A stretch of 64,000 nt of DNA from DASSFZ01 sp035292585 (GCA_035292585.1 DATDPU010000061.1:1-64000), one strand, 5' to 3'; shown: positions 7,976-16,906, counted from the first letter of the stretch. Notes: a model not told the origin generated them from the sequence alone. A program made the numbers and translations.

Positions 7976-9109
7976 ATGTTCAACCCCCGCCTCCTCTCCC
8001 TGATCCGCAAGGAATTCATTCAGATTGTGCGCGACCCGCGCACGTTGTACATCGTCATCGCCATCCCCGTCATCCAGATTTTCCTGCTGGGCTACACGGC
8101 CACGAGCGATGTGCGCAACGTGCCGCTGGCCGTGTTCGATCAAGATCGCACACCGGCGGCGCGCGCCCTGCTCGACGCCTACCGCGCCGCCGACTACTAT
8201 CGCCTGGAGTTCGACGTCGATTCGGAAGAGGAGCTCCGGGAGCTAATAGACACGGGTCAGGCCCGCGCCGGGTTGATCATTCCACCCGGCTATGCGGCAG
8301 ACCTGTCCGCCGGGCGCACGGCGCAGGTCGCGTTCGTCCTCGATGGCAGCGATCCGACGGTGGCTTCGACTGCGCTCGCTGCCGCCACGCTGATCGGGCA
8401 GAACCACGCGACCCAGATCGTCGTTGAACGTCTGGCCGCGCGGGGGCAAGCCTCGGCGTTCCAGCCCGCCATCGATGTGCGTACGCAAGTGTGGTACAAC
8501 CCCGACCTGGTGAGCGCGTACTTCATGGTTCCGGCGTTGATCGGCATGATCCTGCAGCTCATCACCTCGATGCTCACAGCCACCGCCGTGGTGCGCGAGC
8601 GCGAGCGGGGCACGATCGAGCAGCTGATCGTCACCCCGATTCGATCGTGGGAATTGATCGTCGGCAAGATCACGCCCTACATTTTTATCGCCTTCTTCGA
8701 TACGCTCGAAGTGCTGCTGGTGGGAACGCTGTGGTTCAAGGTGCCGATCGTCGGCAGCCTGGGCCTGTTGCTGGCATTGTCCGGGCTGTTTCTGGTCGGC
8801 TCGCTCGGTATCGGGCTGTTCATCTCGACCATCGCCAAGACGCAGCAAGAAGCGATGATGCTGTCGTGGTTCACGCTGCTCCCGACGGTATTTCTGTCGG
8901 GCTTCTTATTTCCCTTAGCCGCGATGCCGTGGTTTTTGCAGGCGCTTTCCTACGTAGTTCCGCTGCGTTATTACCTGACCATCATCCGATCGATTCTATT
9001 GAAAGGTGTGGGGGCCGAAGCGCTGGGTCTGGAAATTCTGGCGCTGGCGATCTTCGGTCTGGTGATGATGACTGCGGCGGCGCTGCGGTTCCGCAAACGA
9101 CTGGATTGA
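7976..9109 (+). CDS. ABC-2 type efflux permease (YhhJ/YbhR-like)
   Basis: A 377-aa inner-membrane permease. One TM helix near the N-terminus (TLYIVIAIPVIQIFLLG), a long extracytoplasmic domain (about residues 45-175) and five or six C-terminal TM helices match the ABC2_membrane_3 architecture; RERERGTIEQLIVTPIRSWELIVGK is the typical cytoplasmic coupling loop. It is the first intact gene of a tripartite-like efflux set with an HlyD-type adaptor (9199) and two ATPases (10482, 11530). Only one permease is present for two ATPases, which fits a YbhF-like two-NBD arrangement split in two genes. The substrate is unknown; hydrophobic drugs are the usual guess. Confidence 0.92.
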   Translation: MFNPRLLSLIRKEFIQIVRDPRTLYIVIAIPVIQIFLLGYTATSDVRNVPLAVFDQDRTPAARALLDAYRAADYYRLEFDVDSEEELRELIDTGQARAGLIIPPGYAADLSAGRTAQVAFVLDGSDPTVASTALAAATLIGQNHATQIVVERLAARGQASAFQPAIDVRTQVWYNPDLVSAYFMVPALIGMILQLITSMLTATAVVRERERGTIEQLIVTPIRSWELIVGKITPYIFIAFFDTLEVLLVGTLWFKVPIVGSLGLLLALSGLFLVGSLGIGLFISTIAKTQQEAMMLSWFTLLPTVFLSGFLFPLAAMPWFLQALSYVVPLRYYLTIIRSILLKGVGAEALGLEILALAIFGLVMMTAAALRFRKRLD

Positions 9110-9122
9110 ATGAAGAATGGAG

Positions 9123-9188
9123 AATTAAGAATGCAGAATGAAGAATTGAGAAAGCACTTTCTACATTCTTCATTCTGCATTCTCAATT
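9123..9188. repeat. Long perfect hairpin between permease and adaptor genes
   Basis: An 18-base arm at 9129-9146 (GAATGCAGAATGAAGAAT) is exactly complementary to 9165-9182, and a second small hairpin (AGAAAG/CTTTCT) fills the loop. With one mismatch the stem extends to 9123/9188. The right edge touches the Shine-Dalgarno GGAGG of the adaptor gene (9189-9193), so folding could affect its translation. It looks like a mobile palindromic repeat. Confidence 0.8.
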
Positions 9189-9198
9189 GGAGGTCATT

Positions 9199-10458
9199 AT
9201 GCATCCCAATCCTCGCCGGATTATTCCCATCGTGCTGCTGCTGGCGCTTGTCGGCGGCGGGCTATGGTGGTTGTTCGTCGGTCGGGTCCAGGCGCAGCCC
9301 AGCGGGTTGAGCGCTTCGGGCACGGTGGAAGCGGTCGAGATCACGATCGCGCCGGAGCTGGCCGGCCGGGTCGCCGAAGTGCTGGTCGTCGAAGGCGATC
9401 GCGTCACCGCCGGGCAGGCGTTGATCCAGTTCGATGACACTTTGCTCCAAACACAACTGAAGCAGGCCGAAGCCGCGTTGGCGGCCGGGCAGGCGCAACA
9501 CACCGCCGCGCAGGCCAACTTCGATCTGCTGCAGGCCGGCGCGCAATCGGAGCAAATTGCCAGCGCGCAGGAAGCGGTGCACGCAGCCGAAGCAGCCGTA
9601 TCCGGCGCGCAAGCCCAACTGGCGCAGTTGCAAGCCGGGCCGCGCGTCGCCGATATCGCCGCGGCCGAGGCCGCCGTCGCCGCTGCTGCGGCGCAACGCA
9701 AACAGGCGCTGGACACGCACGATAAGACGATGCAATGTGTCACGGTCACGCTGCCCAATGGCATCCAGCAAGAAGTCTGCCCCGGGCTGGGCACGCGCGA
9801 GGAGCAGGCGCGCGCGGCGCTCGAGGCGGCTGAAGGAGCGTATGCCGCCGCCGTAGAGCGCCTCGATCAGCTGCACGCCGGCGCAACGCGCGATGAGTTG
9901 AACGCCGCGCGCGCGCGGGTCGAGGCGGCGCAAGCGCAGCAAGCGATGGCCCAGGCTCAACTCGATCTGCTGAAGTCGGGCGCGCGTTCCGAGCAACTGC
10001 GCGCGGCGCAGGCGCAGGTCGATGCGGCGCAGGCGCAGGTGGAGGCGGCCTCAGCCGCGTTGGACGTGTTGAAGGTGCAGCTCGCCAAACTCACTTTGAC
10101 CGCGCCGGCCGCTGGCGTCATCCTGACGCGCGCCATCGAACCGGGCGAGGTGGCGCTGCCCGGCGCGGCGCTGCTCACGCTCAGCCAGGTCGACGATTTG
10201 CGAGTGACGGTGTTCGTGCCGGAAGATCGCTACGGGGCGATCGACCTGGGTGAAGCGGTGACGATCACAGCGGACTCGTTTCCAGACGAGACGTTTGCGG
10301 CGACGGTGACGCACATTGCCGACCGAGCCGAGTTCACGCCGCGCAACGTGCAGACCGCTGAAGGACGCCGGACGACGGTGTTCGCAGTGCGGCTCTCGGT
10401 GCAGAAGGCCGAGGGCAAGTTGAAGCCGGGGATGCCGGTAGATGTGAAGTTTGATTGA
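9199..10458 (+). CDS. HlyD-family membrane fusion (periplasmic adaptor) protein
   Basis: A 419-aa adaptor linking the permease to the outer envelope. It starts with an uncleaved signal anchor (IIPIVLLLALVGGGLWWLFVG), then a lipoyl half-motif (SASGTVEAVEITIAPELAGRVAEVLVVEGDRV), a long Ala/Gln-rich coiled-coil hairpin (about residues 85-285), the second lipoyl half (LTLTAPAAGVILTRAIEPGEV) and a beta-barrel. The unusually regular AQ-rich coiled coil contains repeated AGAxSEQ/SGARSEQ units. The ATG at 9199 has GGAGG 5 bases upstream. It sits between permease and ATPases in one orientation. The presence of such an adaptor in an organism of uncertain envelope type is notable but common in Chloroflexota. 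Confidence 0.92.
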   Translation: MHPNPRRIIPIVLLLALVGGGLWWLFVGRVQAQPSGLSASGTVEAVEITIAPELAGRVAEVLVVEGDRVTAGQALIQFDDTLLQTQLKQAEAALAAGQAQHTAAQANFDLLQAGAQSEQIASAQEAVHAAEAAVSGAQAQLAQLQAGPRVADIAAAEAAVAAAAAQRKQALDTHDKTMQCVTVTLPNGIQQEVCPGLGTREEQARAALEAAEGAYAAAVERLDQLHAGATRDELNAARARVEAAQAQQAMAQAQLDLLKSGARSEQLRAAQAQVDAAQAQVEAASAALDVLKVQLAKLTLTAPAAGVILTRAIEPGEVALPGAALLTLSQVDDLRVTVFVPEDRYGAIDLGEAVTITADSFPDETFAATVTHIADRAEFTPRNVQTAEGRRTTVFAVRLSVQKAEGKLKPGMPVDVKFD

Positions 10459-10481
10459 TTCATCGTTCAGCAATCGAAAAA

Positions 10482-11420
10482 ATGGAACAGTCGATTGTTG
10501 CGAATAAACTCTATAAGTCGTTTGGTTCCGTGCGCGCCGTGGACGGCCTTAGTCTGGCTGTGCAGGCCGGCGAGATTTACGGGCTGGTGGGGCCGGATGG
10601 CGCGGGCAAGACGACGACGATGCGGCTGCTGTGCGGCGCGCTGCAACCCGATTCGGGCCGCGCGGCGATCTACGGCTACGATGTGATGCGCAATCCCGAC
10701 GCGGCGCGCGAGCAGATCGGCTATCTGGCGCAACGCTTCAGCCTGTACGGCGATCTGACGGTGATGGAGAATCTGCGCTTCTTTGCCGAGATGCACGGCC
10801 TGCGCGAACGGGAGTGGCGGCCGCGCACTCAAGCAGTGTTGAAGTTCGTGGGGTTGGCGGAGTTCAGCCACCGGCGCGCGGAACAACTCTCCGGCGGGAT
10901 GAAGCAAAAACTGGGCCTGGCCACTGCGCTGGTGCATCAACCGAAGGTGTTGTTGCTCGACGAGCCGACCGGGGGCGTCGATCCGGTGACGCGGCAGGAC
11001 TTCTGGCAGCTGCTGATCCGGATCGTGAGCCGCGAAAGTGTGTCGGTGCTGGTCAGCACGCCGTACATGGACGAAGCCTCGCGTTGTACACGGATCGGCT
11101 TCATGTATCGGGGCCGGTTGATCACCGAAGGTGTGCCGGGCGCGGTTGCCGCGCGCCTGGCCGGGCGCGTGCTGGAACTGGTAGGCAGCCCGCGCGACGC
11201 GCTGCGCCGCACGGCGTTGGCCGATCCCGACGTCGAAGATGTGCAGGTCTTCGGCGATCGGCTGCATTTGCGGGTCAGTCCGGGCCGCGCCGATCGGGTG
11301 CTCGCGCGCCTGCCCGTGGCGCTTCAGGCCGCAAGCGCACAGGTGCAGCGTTTCCGCTCTATCGCCCCGACGCTTGAAGATGCCTTTATCGAGTTGTTGG
11401 AAGCGGCGCAAGACGAATGA
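10482..11420 (+). CDS. ABC transporter ATP-binding protein (efflux, first NBD)
   Basis: A 312-aa ATPase. Walker A is GPDGAGKTT, Q-loop YLAQRFSLYGDLTVMENLRF, signature LSGGMKQKLGLA, Walker B VLLLDEPTGGVDP. The H-loop region reads VLVSTPYMDEASRC, with Thr-Pro in place of the usual Thr-His, so the catalytic switch His is apparently missing. This resembles the degenerate first half of YbhF-type twin ATPases. I chose the ATG at 10482; an in-frame TTG at 10455 overlaps the adaptor stop codon. The C-terminal PTLEDAFIELL tail is typical of the DrrA/CcmA group. It probably works as a heterodimer with the product of 11530-12459. Confidence 0.9.
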   Translation: MEQSIVANKLYKSFGSVRAVDGLSLAVQAGEIYGLVGPDGAGKTTTMRLLCGALQPDSGRAAIYGYDVMRNPDAAREQIGYLAQRFSLYGDLTVMENLRFFAEMHGLREREWRPRTQAVLKFVGLAEFSHRRAEQLSGGMKQKLGLATALVHQPKVLLLDEPTGGVDPVTRQDFWQLLIRIVSRESVSVLVSTPYMDEASRCTRIGFMYRGRLITEGVPGAVAARLAGRVLELVGSPRDALRRTALADPDVEDVQVFGDRLHLRVSPGRADRVLARLPVALQAASAQVQRFRSIAPTLEDAFIELLEAAQDE

Positions 11421-11529
11421 CGAACCCCCTTCGCTACGCTTCGTGGGCAGGTGACGGATGACGAAAGACGAAGGATGAAGTATCTATCGTCCGTCGTCGT
11501 TCGTCCTTCGTCTAAAATGGAAACGAACC

Positions 11530-12459
11530 ATGTCAGATAGGGTCATCGAGGTTCGCGATCTCACTAAGCGCTTCGGCGATTTCACTGCGGTGGACCGCGT
11601 CTCGTTAGTGGTGCAGGCCGGCGAAGTGGTCGGTTATCTCGGCCCCAACGGGTCGGGCAAGACGACGACGATTCGGATGCTGCTGGGGCTGCTGCAACCA
11701 TCGGCAGGCGAAGCGCGAGTGCTGGGCTACGCTGTTCGCACCCAGGCCGAAGCGATTCGCCCGTTGGTCGGCTACATGTCGCAGAAGTTCGCGCTGTACG
11801 AAGAGCTGACCATGCGCGAGAACCTGAACTTTTACGCCGGAGTGTACGGCGTATCCGGCACAGAACGGACTGCGCGCATACAAGAGGTGGTGGATCGGAT
11901 CGGGTTGCACGGCCGCGAGAACGATCGGGCCGGCGCATTGTCGGGAGGATGGCGACAGCGCCTGGCGCTCGGCTGCGCGCTCGTCCATCGCCCGCAACTG
12001 TTGTTTCTCGATGAGCCGACCAGCGGGGTCGATCCCTCGGCGCGCCGGGCTTTCTGGGATTTGATTTACGATCTGGCCGCGCACGGCGCGACGATTTTCG
12101 TCACCACACATTACATGGACGAGGCCGAACATTGCGGACGGGTGGGGATCATGTTCCGAGGCCAGCTGCTGGCGCTGGACACTCCCAGCGGTCTCAAGGC
12201 GAGCGCCTTGCCCGGCGCAGCGTGGGATGTCGTCGCTGCGCCGTTGCTGGACGGTCTGGCCGCGCTCCAGCGCATTCCCGGCGTGACTCAGGCTGCGCTG
12301 GCTGGCGATAAACTCCGCGCCATCACTTCCAACGGGCATACGGCGCAATCGATCGTGAACGCGCTGGCAGAGCAGGGGATCGGCGGCGCGGTTGTGGAAC
12401 GCGCCGAGCCGACGCTGGAAGATGTCTTCATCGCGCTGGCGGGGCATCGTGCGCAATGA
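11530..12459 (+). CDS. ABC transporter ATP-binding protein (efflux, second NBD)
   Basis: A 309-aa ATPase with Walker A GPNGSGKTT, Q-loop YMSQKFALYEELTMRENL, signature LSGGWRQRLALG, Walker B LLFLDEPTSGVDP and an intact H-loop (FVTTHYMDEAEHC). Unlike its upstream partner it keeps the switch histidine, so it is probably the catalytically competent half of a heterodimeric nucleotide-binding pair. The tail EPTLEDVFIALAG is family-typical. The 109-base gap upstream carries a GACGAA/TTCGTC short-repeat stretch. Its 3' end overlaps the convergent histidine kinase gene by 32 bases. Confidence 0.93.
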   Translation: MSDRVIEVRDLTKRFGDFTAVDRVSLVVQAGEVVGYLGPNGSGKTTTIRMLLGLLQPSAGEARVLGYAVRTQAEAIRPLVGYMSQKFALYEELTMRENLNFYAGVYGVSGTERTARIQEVVDRIGLHGRENDRAGALSGGWRQRLALGCALVHRPQLLFLDEPTSGVDPSARRAFWDLIYDLAAHGATIFVTTHYMDEAEHCGRVGIMFRGQLLALDTPSGLKASALPGAAWDVVAAPLLDGLAALQRIPGVTQAALAGDKLRAITSNGHTAQSIVNALAEQGIGGAVVERAEPTLEDVFIALAGHRAQ

Positions 12460-14095
12460 ATTTCGGAACCGAGGATGAAAGCGGCAACTCGATCACGAAG
12501 CGGCTGCCTGCGCCCGACTCGCTCTCGACCTCGACGCGCCCGCCATGCGCCTGAACAATACTCTGCACGATCGCCAGGCCCAGCCCGCTGCCGTTGTTGT
12601 GCGGTAAGCGTTTGACCGCGCGGCCCTGGTAGAATCTTTCGAAGAGGCGCGGCCGATCTTCCGGATCGATGCCCGGCCCGGTGTCGCGCACCCACAACCG
12701 CACGGCGTTGTCCACCAGCTCGGCGCCGATCTCGATTCGGCCGCCGCGCGGCGTGAACTTCACGGCGTTGTCCAGCAAGTTGGACAACGCCATTTCGATC
12801 CGCGCGCGATCGCAGCGCAGCGTGAGAGGTGACGCCGGAGGGTTCAGCGTGAGGGCGATGCCTTTCTCTTGGGCGAGCGTTTTGAACGGACTCGCGGCGG
12901 ATTCGATCAAGTCCCCGGCGTCGTGTTCGGCCAGCTCCAGTGCGATGAGGCCGGCGTCGAGTCGAGAGAGGCTGAGCAGGTTGTGCGTGATCCAGTCCAG
13001 CCGATGGAGCTGGGCGCGGCTCTCGGCCAGAAACTCGGCGCGGGCTTGGGCATCGTCCGCCGCCGTGCCCTGTAGCAGCTCGTTGAAGTTCTTCAGCGCC
13101 GTGAGCGGCGTGCGCAACTCGTGCGAAGCGTCGGCGATGAAGCGGCGCAACGTATCGCGCTCAGCCGCCAGCTGGACGAAACTGATCTCCAGCCGCTCGG
13201 CCATCTGGTTGAACTGTTGCGCCAGCTGCCCGATCTCGTCCGGGCTGGCAACCGGCGCGCGTGTCGATAAATCGCCGGCGCTCATCTGACCGGCCGCAGT
13301 GGTGAGTTCGCGCAACGGGTTGGTCAGACCCCGGCCGACCAGCAGCCCGACGACGGCGGCAATCAGCGTCGCGCCGCCGCCGGCAAACACAAAGGCCTGG
13401 CGTGTGGCGACGAGTGTCGCGTCGCCAAAGTCCGGCCCAGCGCTCAACTCGACGTAGCCCAGCGGCTGATCGGTCGATCCAATCGGCACGCTGACGACCG
13501 TCGTTGAGCGGAGCGCGGGTTCGGACGCCGGCGGCGGATCGGGTTGAGGATCGGGATTCGGATCGGCCTGAACGTCAAAGGAGAAACGGCTGCCCCACGG
13601 GCTATCGACGCGCTGCACGATGCTCAAGCGCGTGCCCGGCGGCAGTTGCTCCAGGAGCGGGAATTGTTCGCGCAGGCGCAGCAGGGGAACATCGATCGGC
13701 GACTTGCCCAGCGATTGCGCCATGAGGAGCGCATCCTTGGCGACCGCATCGGCGCCTAACTCAAACGGCGGCGCGATCCAGACGAACTCGTCTACGCCGC
13801 GCGGCGCGCCGGAATCGATCAACACCTGGCGTCCTCGATCGAGAATTCTCACGCGCGCATTGCCGAGGAAGGCAGCCGTTCGGGCGAGTTGGTCTAGCGC
13901 AAAGTCGTTCCCGGCTTGCACCAGCGGCAGCGCCTGGCGCGCGACGGCCTCGGCATTGGCGGTCAGGTAATCGCGTTCCTGCCGGTCGACGTGCCGCTCG
14001 ATGAGCGACAGCGCGAGCACGCCGACGAGCGTTACGGCCAACACCGTCAAGACGACGGTGCTGGCGATCAACCGCCCGCGAATCGATCGAAACAT
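12428..14095 (-). CDS. Membrane sensor histidine kinase with HAMP domain
   Basis: A 555-aa sensor. TM1 (LIASTVVLTVLAVTLVGVLAL) and TM2 (AFVFAGGGATLIAAVVGLLVG) bracket an extracytoplasmic domain of about 210 residues that includes a Pro/Asp-rich insert (ADPNPDPQPDPPP). HAMP follows (RGLTNPLRELTTAAGQMSAGDLSTR), then HisKA with FIADASHELRTPLTAL (acceptor His) and HATPase_c with NLLDNAVKFTPRGG, DTGPGIDPEDRPRLFERF and GSGLGLAIVQSIVQAHGG. It is read in the same direction as the PDZ gene (14166) and the OmpR-type regulator (15526), which strongly suggests a cognate two-component system interrupted by a PDZ gene. Confidence 0.95.
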   Translation of the reverse strand: MFRSIRGRLIASTVVLTVLAVTLVGVLALSLIERHVDRQERDYLTANAEAVARQALPLVQAGNDFALDQLARTAAFLGNARVRILDRGRQVLIDSGAPRGVDEFVWIAPPFELGADAVAKDALLMAQSLGKSPIDVPLLRLREQFPLLEQLPPGTRLSIVQRVDSPWGSRFSFDVQADPNPDPQPDPPPASEPALRSTTVVSVPIGSTDQPLGYVELSAGPDFGDATLVATRQAFVFAGGGATLIAAVVGLLVGRGLTNPLRELTTAAGQMSAGDLSTRAPVASPDEIGQLAQQFNQMAERLEISFVQLAAERDTLRRFIADASHELRTPLTALKNFNELLQGTAADDAQARAEFLAESRAQLHRLDWITHNLLSLSRLDAGLIALELAEHDAGDLIESAASPFKTLAQEKGIALTLNPPASPLTLRCDRARIEMALSNLLDNAVKFTPRGGRIEIGAELVDNAVRLWVRDTGPGIDPEDRPRLFERFYQGRAVKRLPHNNGSGLGLAIVQSIVQAHGGRVEVESESGAGSRFVIELPLSSSVPKFIAHDAPPAR

Positions 14096-14165
14096 TCTGG
14101 CGCCTCATAGCACACTGGGCGTGCAGCAACTGCCGCACGCCCACGTCGATTGCCGCATGTTCCGG

Positions 14166-15359
14166 CTACAGCAAAGACTCTTCGGAGGTGGCCGGTGGGT
14201 CAAACTGTGGCTTGAACCGGAACGGCAATTCGTCGAAGGGGAATTTGAACTCCTGCGGCGCTCCTTCGCCGTCAAAGCGCCGGATGGCGAAAAAGCCGCC
14301 GGCCGTCACGCCCAAATAGGCTTCGCTTTGCGCACCCGGCTTTTCACCCAACGTCGCTTCGATGGTCAGCGCTTCCGCTTCGCCCTCCCGCTGCACGGTA
14401 AGACTCAACGTATCGCCAGGCTTGTGCGCGGCGACGGCCTCGGTCAGCGCATCGTGCGCGGAGACCGGCTCGCCATCGATGGCCGTGATCAGATCGCCCT
14501 GCTTCAAACCGGCCGCGCTCGCCGGGCTGTCTTCCGCGACGTTGCGAACAACCAGGCCGCTGTGGTTCGCCCCTTCCATATTGGGAAAGGGGAGCTCGAA
14601 TGGCAGGCCCTCAAGATTCGGCAGCATCTTCTCGCGCAACAGTCCGAAGGGCGCAAAAGGCCCGTAGGTCACACCGAGGTAAGCGGCGCCCTCTGTGTCG
14701 GGGTGCTCGCCCAGCGTAACCGTCACGTCGCGCGGCTCCTCGCCGGGTCGCTCGAACTTCAGCGTGACGCGGTCGCCCGGCTTGCGCCCCGCGATTACAT
14801 CGGCCAGGTTGTGTTCAAAGTCGATCGACTGACCATCGACTTCCAGAATCCGATCGCCTTTTTGCAGACCGGCTTGCTCTGCCGGGCTGTCCGCCTGCAC
14901 TTCGATGATGATTGCGCCGGGTTCGGGGCCGGGGAAAACGCTGCTGAACACTTCGCGCCGCGGGCCGCAGCAAGATTGCACGCCCAGGTAGGCCCGGCCG
15001 TTGCGTTCGGCCAGCGTCGCGGTGAGCGTGCGCTGCTCATCGCCGTGCAAAACGTTGAGCGTCACCTGAGCGCCGCGGCTGAGGTCGGCCAGCGCCGTAA
15101 ACAGCTCGTGCGGCTGGTTGATCGCCGTATCGTTCAGCTGAAGCAGAATGTCGCCGCGCTTCACGCCGGCCGCGGCCGCCGGCCCATCGGCATCGACCGC
15201 GACGATCACAATCCCCGCGTCCGTCTCTGTCTGTTGCGCTCCGGCCAAGGGAGCCGACGCCGCTGCCCGGTTCGTCTGGCTGCCCGCTGCCACGCCCAGC
15301 GCGAAGACCAGTAACAAGATGGCGGACAGCCCTGCGATTTTGACGATGCGTTTGTTCAT
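14166..15359 (-). CDS. Secreted/anchored protein with three PDZ domains
   Basis: A 397-aa protein with an N-terminal signal or anchor (IAGLSAILLLVFALGVAAGS) followed by three PDZ domains without any protease domain. Each repeat contains a SPAxxAGLQKGDxI-type carboxylate-binding region (DGPAAAAGVKRGDILLQL; SPAEQAGLQKGDRILEV; SPASAAGLKQGDLITAI) and ends with AYLGV(Q/T). The ATG at 15359 follows GGAGG. Lying between a response regulator and a sensor kinase, it may be a regulatory target or a periplasmic sensor module for envelope stress; an HtrA-like protease is encoded nearby at 16992. The role is inferred from context only. Confidence 0.85.
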   Translation of the reverse strand: MNKRIVKIAGLSAILLLVFALGVAAGSQTNRAAASAPLAGAQQTETDAGIVIVAVDADGPAAAAGVKRGDILLQLNDTAINQPHELFTALADLSRGAQVTLNVLHGDEQRTLTATLAERNGRAYLGVQSCCGPRREVFSSVFPGPEPGAIIIEVQADSPAEQAGLQKGDRILEVDGQSIDFEHNLADVIAGRKPGDRVTLKFERPGEEPRDVTVTLGEHPDTEGAAYLGVTYGPFAPFGLLREKMLPNLEGLPFELPFPNMEGANHSGLVVRNVAEDSPASAAGLKQGDLITAIDGEPVSAHDALTEAVAAHKPGDTLSLTVQREGEAEALTIEATLGEKPGAQSEAYLGVTAGGFFAIRRFDGEGAPQEFKFPFDELPFRFKPQFDPPATSEESLL

Positions 15360-15490
15360 GCTTTGCCTCCGTTGAAGAAATCTGGCCTGCATTCTGAATC
15401 CTAGCAGCGCTCGGTAGCCGAAGCGTTGCGCTCTCTTTAAGATTTCGCAACAAAAGAGATGTTTGAACCAAACGCTGGGCCGCGAACGTT

Positions 15491-15513
15491 GGGCCGCAGT
15501 TCAACTGCGGCCC
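15491..15513. repeat. GGGCCGCAGTT palindrome
   Basis: GGGCCGCAG (15491-15499) and CTGCGGCCC (15505-15513) form a perfect 9-bp stem around TTCAA. It belongs to the CAGTTCAACTG-centred dispersed family and lies just 3' of the response regulator gene, where it could act as an intercistronic hairpin. Confidence 0.7.
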
Positions 15514-15525
15514 GAACAAAGGTGT

Positions 15526-16224
15526 TCACGGCGCGAGCTTGTAGCCGACGCCGCGCACGGTCACCAACCAGCGCGGGTTGGTGGGGTCGTCTTCCAGCTT
15601 CTCGCGCAAGTGCCGCATGTGCACGTCCACGGTTCGATCGTTATCGATGTCGCACTCGTAGCCCCAGATCGTTTCGATGAGCGCGGCGCGGCTGAATGGC
15701 CGATCGGGGTTGCCGGCGAGCGTGCGCAGCAGGCGGAACTCGGTCGGCGTGAGGTTGATCGGCTGCCCGCGCTTGAGCACCTGAAGTCGTTCCAGATCGA
15801 TGTCGATCTCGCCGAAGCGGAGGTGATCGCCCGGCGACATCGCGGCCAGTTCGCCATACGCCCGACGCAACATCGCCCGCACGCGCGAAATCACTTCGCG
15901 CAGGCTGTAAGGTTTAACAATGTAGTCGTCGGCGCCCAGCTCCAGGCCCAGCACTTTGTCGGCCTCTTCGTCGCGGGCGGTGAGCATGAGGATCGGCTGG
16001 CGTTTGCCCTCGGCGCGCAGCTGGCGGCAGACGTCGAAGCCGCTCAGGTCGGGCAACCGGATGTCGAGCAGGATCAAGCGCAGGTCTTTGGTCCGCGCCA
16101 GGGCCAGCGCGGCCTGGCCGGTATCGGCCCATAGCACCGTGAAGCCTTCGCGCGTTAGACCGTATTCCAGGCCGCGCGCCACGGCGCGCTCGTCTTCGAC
16201 GATCAGGATGCGTTCTCCGGTCAA
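15526..16224 (-). CDS. OmpR/PhoB-family response regulator
   Basis: A 232-aa DNA-binding regulator. The receiver domain has the acidic pocket (ILIVEDERAVARGLE), the phospho-acceptor Asp in LILLDIRLPDLSGFDV, the conserved Thr and Lys (MLTARDEEAD, DDYIVKPYSLREV). The C-terminal winged helix (LTPTEFRLLRTLAGNPDRPF, then VDVHMRHLREKLEDDP and VRGVGYKLAP) is intact. The start is a TTG at 16224 with GAGG upstream. It lies upstream of the PDZ protein and the sensor kinase (12428-14095) in the same orientation and is probably its partner. Targets are unknown. Confidence 0.95.
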   Translation of the reverse strand: MTGERILIVEDERAVARGLEYGLTREGFTVLWADTGQAALALARTKDLRLILLDIRLPDLSGFDVCRQLRAEGKRQPILMLTARDEEADKVLGLELGADDYIVKPYSLREVISRVRAMLRRAYGELAAMSPGDHLRFGEIDIDLERLQVLKRGQPINLTPTEFRLLRTLAGNPDRPFSRAALIETIWGYECDIDNDRTVDVHMRHLREKLEDDPTNPRWLVTVRGVGYKLAP

Positions 16225-16308
16225 TGGCTGCCTCGCAGGCGAGAGATAGCTCTGGATGCATTTTTTACGAAAAAGATGAGAGGGACATTAAAGCAAGCTA
16301 GTTAAGGT

Positions 16309-16321
16309 TATAATTGCGGTG
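16309..16321 (+). promoter_or_regulatory. -10 element directly abutting the SRPBCC gene
   Basis: TATAAT at 16309-16314 lies only six bases before the GTG start at 16321. If it is used, transcription would begin at or next to the start codon, giving a leaderless mRNA. No Shine-Dalgarno is visible in front of the GTG, which agrees with this. Confidence 0.5.
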
Positions 16322-16782
16322 TGCCCAACTTCGACTACGCCTTCACCGTCCGGGCGCCGCTGGCCGCCGTCGGCGCGTTTCATCACCATACCCGCGTGCT
16401 GAAGCGGCTGATGCCGCCGCTGGTGATAATGCAGATACACCGCGCCGATCCGATGATGGAAGGAGCGGTGTCCGAGTTCACCCTCTGGTTTGGGCCGATC
16501 CCGGTGCGCTGGACGGCGCTGCATTTCAACGTCGATCTGCTGCACGGCTTCACCGATACGCAAGTGCGCGGCCCGCTCAAACGCTGGCAGCATACGCACG
16601 CCTTTGTGGCCGAAGGCGACGGCGTGACGCGCGTGCGCGAGCACGTCGAGTACGAATACAAGGGCGGCCTGGGCGGGTTGTTCAGCCGGCTGGTGTTTGG
16701 GCGATGGGCGTTGGTGGCGTTGTTCACGTATCGAGAGCGGATCACGCGCCGGGCATTGGAGAAGCAGCCGCGCCGACGGTGA
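16321..16782 (+). CDS. SRPBCC-fold (START/polyketide cyclase-like) protein
   Basis: A 153-aa protein resembling the SRPBCC helix-grip ligand-binding superfamily: an N-terminal strand (FDYAFTVRAPLAAVGAFH), a run of beta strands (VSEFTLWFGPIPVRWTALHF) and a final long helix (RYRER region, TRRALEKQ). Members bind lipids or small hydrophobic molecules or act as cyclases; the ligand here is unknown. The start is a GTG with no ribosome-binding site but with a -10 box immediately upstream. It stands alone, divergent from the response regulator gene. Confidence 0.75.
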   Translation: MPNFDYAFTVRAPLAAVGAFHHHTRVLKRLMPPLVIMQIHRADPMMEGAVSEFTLWFGPIPVRWTALHFNVDLLHGFTDTQVRGPLKRWQHTHAFVAEGDGVTRVREHVEYEYKGGLGGLFSRLVFGRWALVALFTYRERITRRALEKQPRRR

Positions 16783-16906
16783 AGCGGGCATCTAGCAAAC
16801 TCTTAACTGCGCCTCATCCTCTTTTCATCCTTCCGCTACATAATCTTCCCTCAGTAGTCATCATGAATAGCGTTCACTACCACGGATGAAAATAACCGTG
16901 GGCTGC

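Noticed and set aside
14001..15314. 437-codon plus-strand frame over the PDZ gene
   Set aside because: Antisense of the three-PDZ gene, which has a signal peptide, RBS and clear domains on the minus strand.
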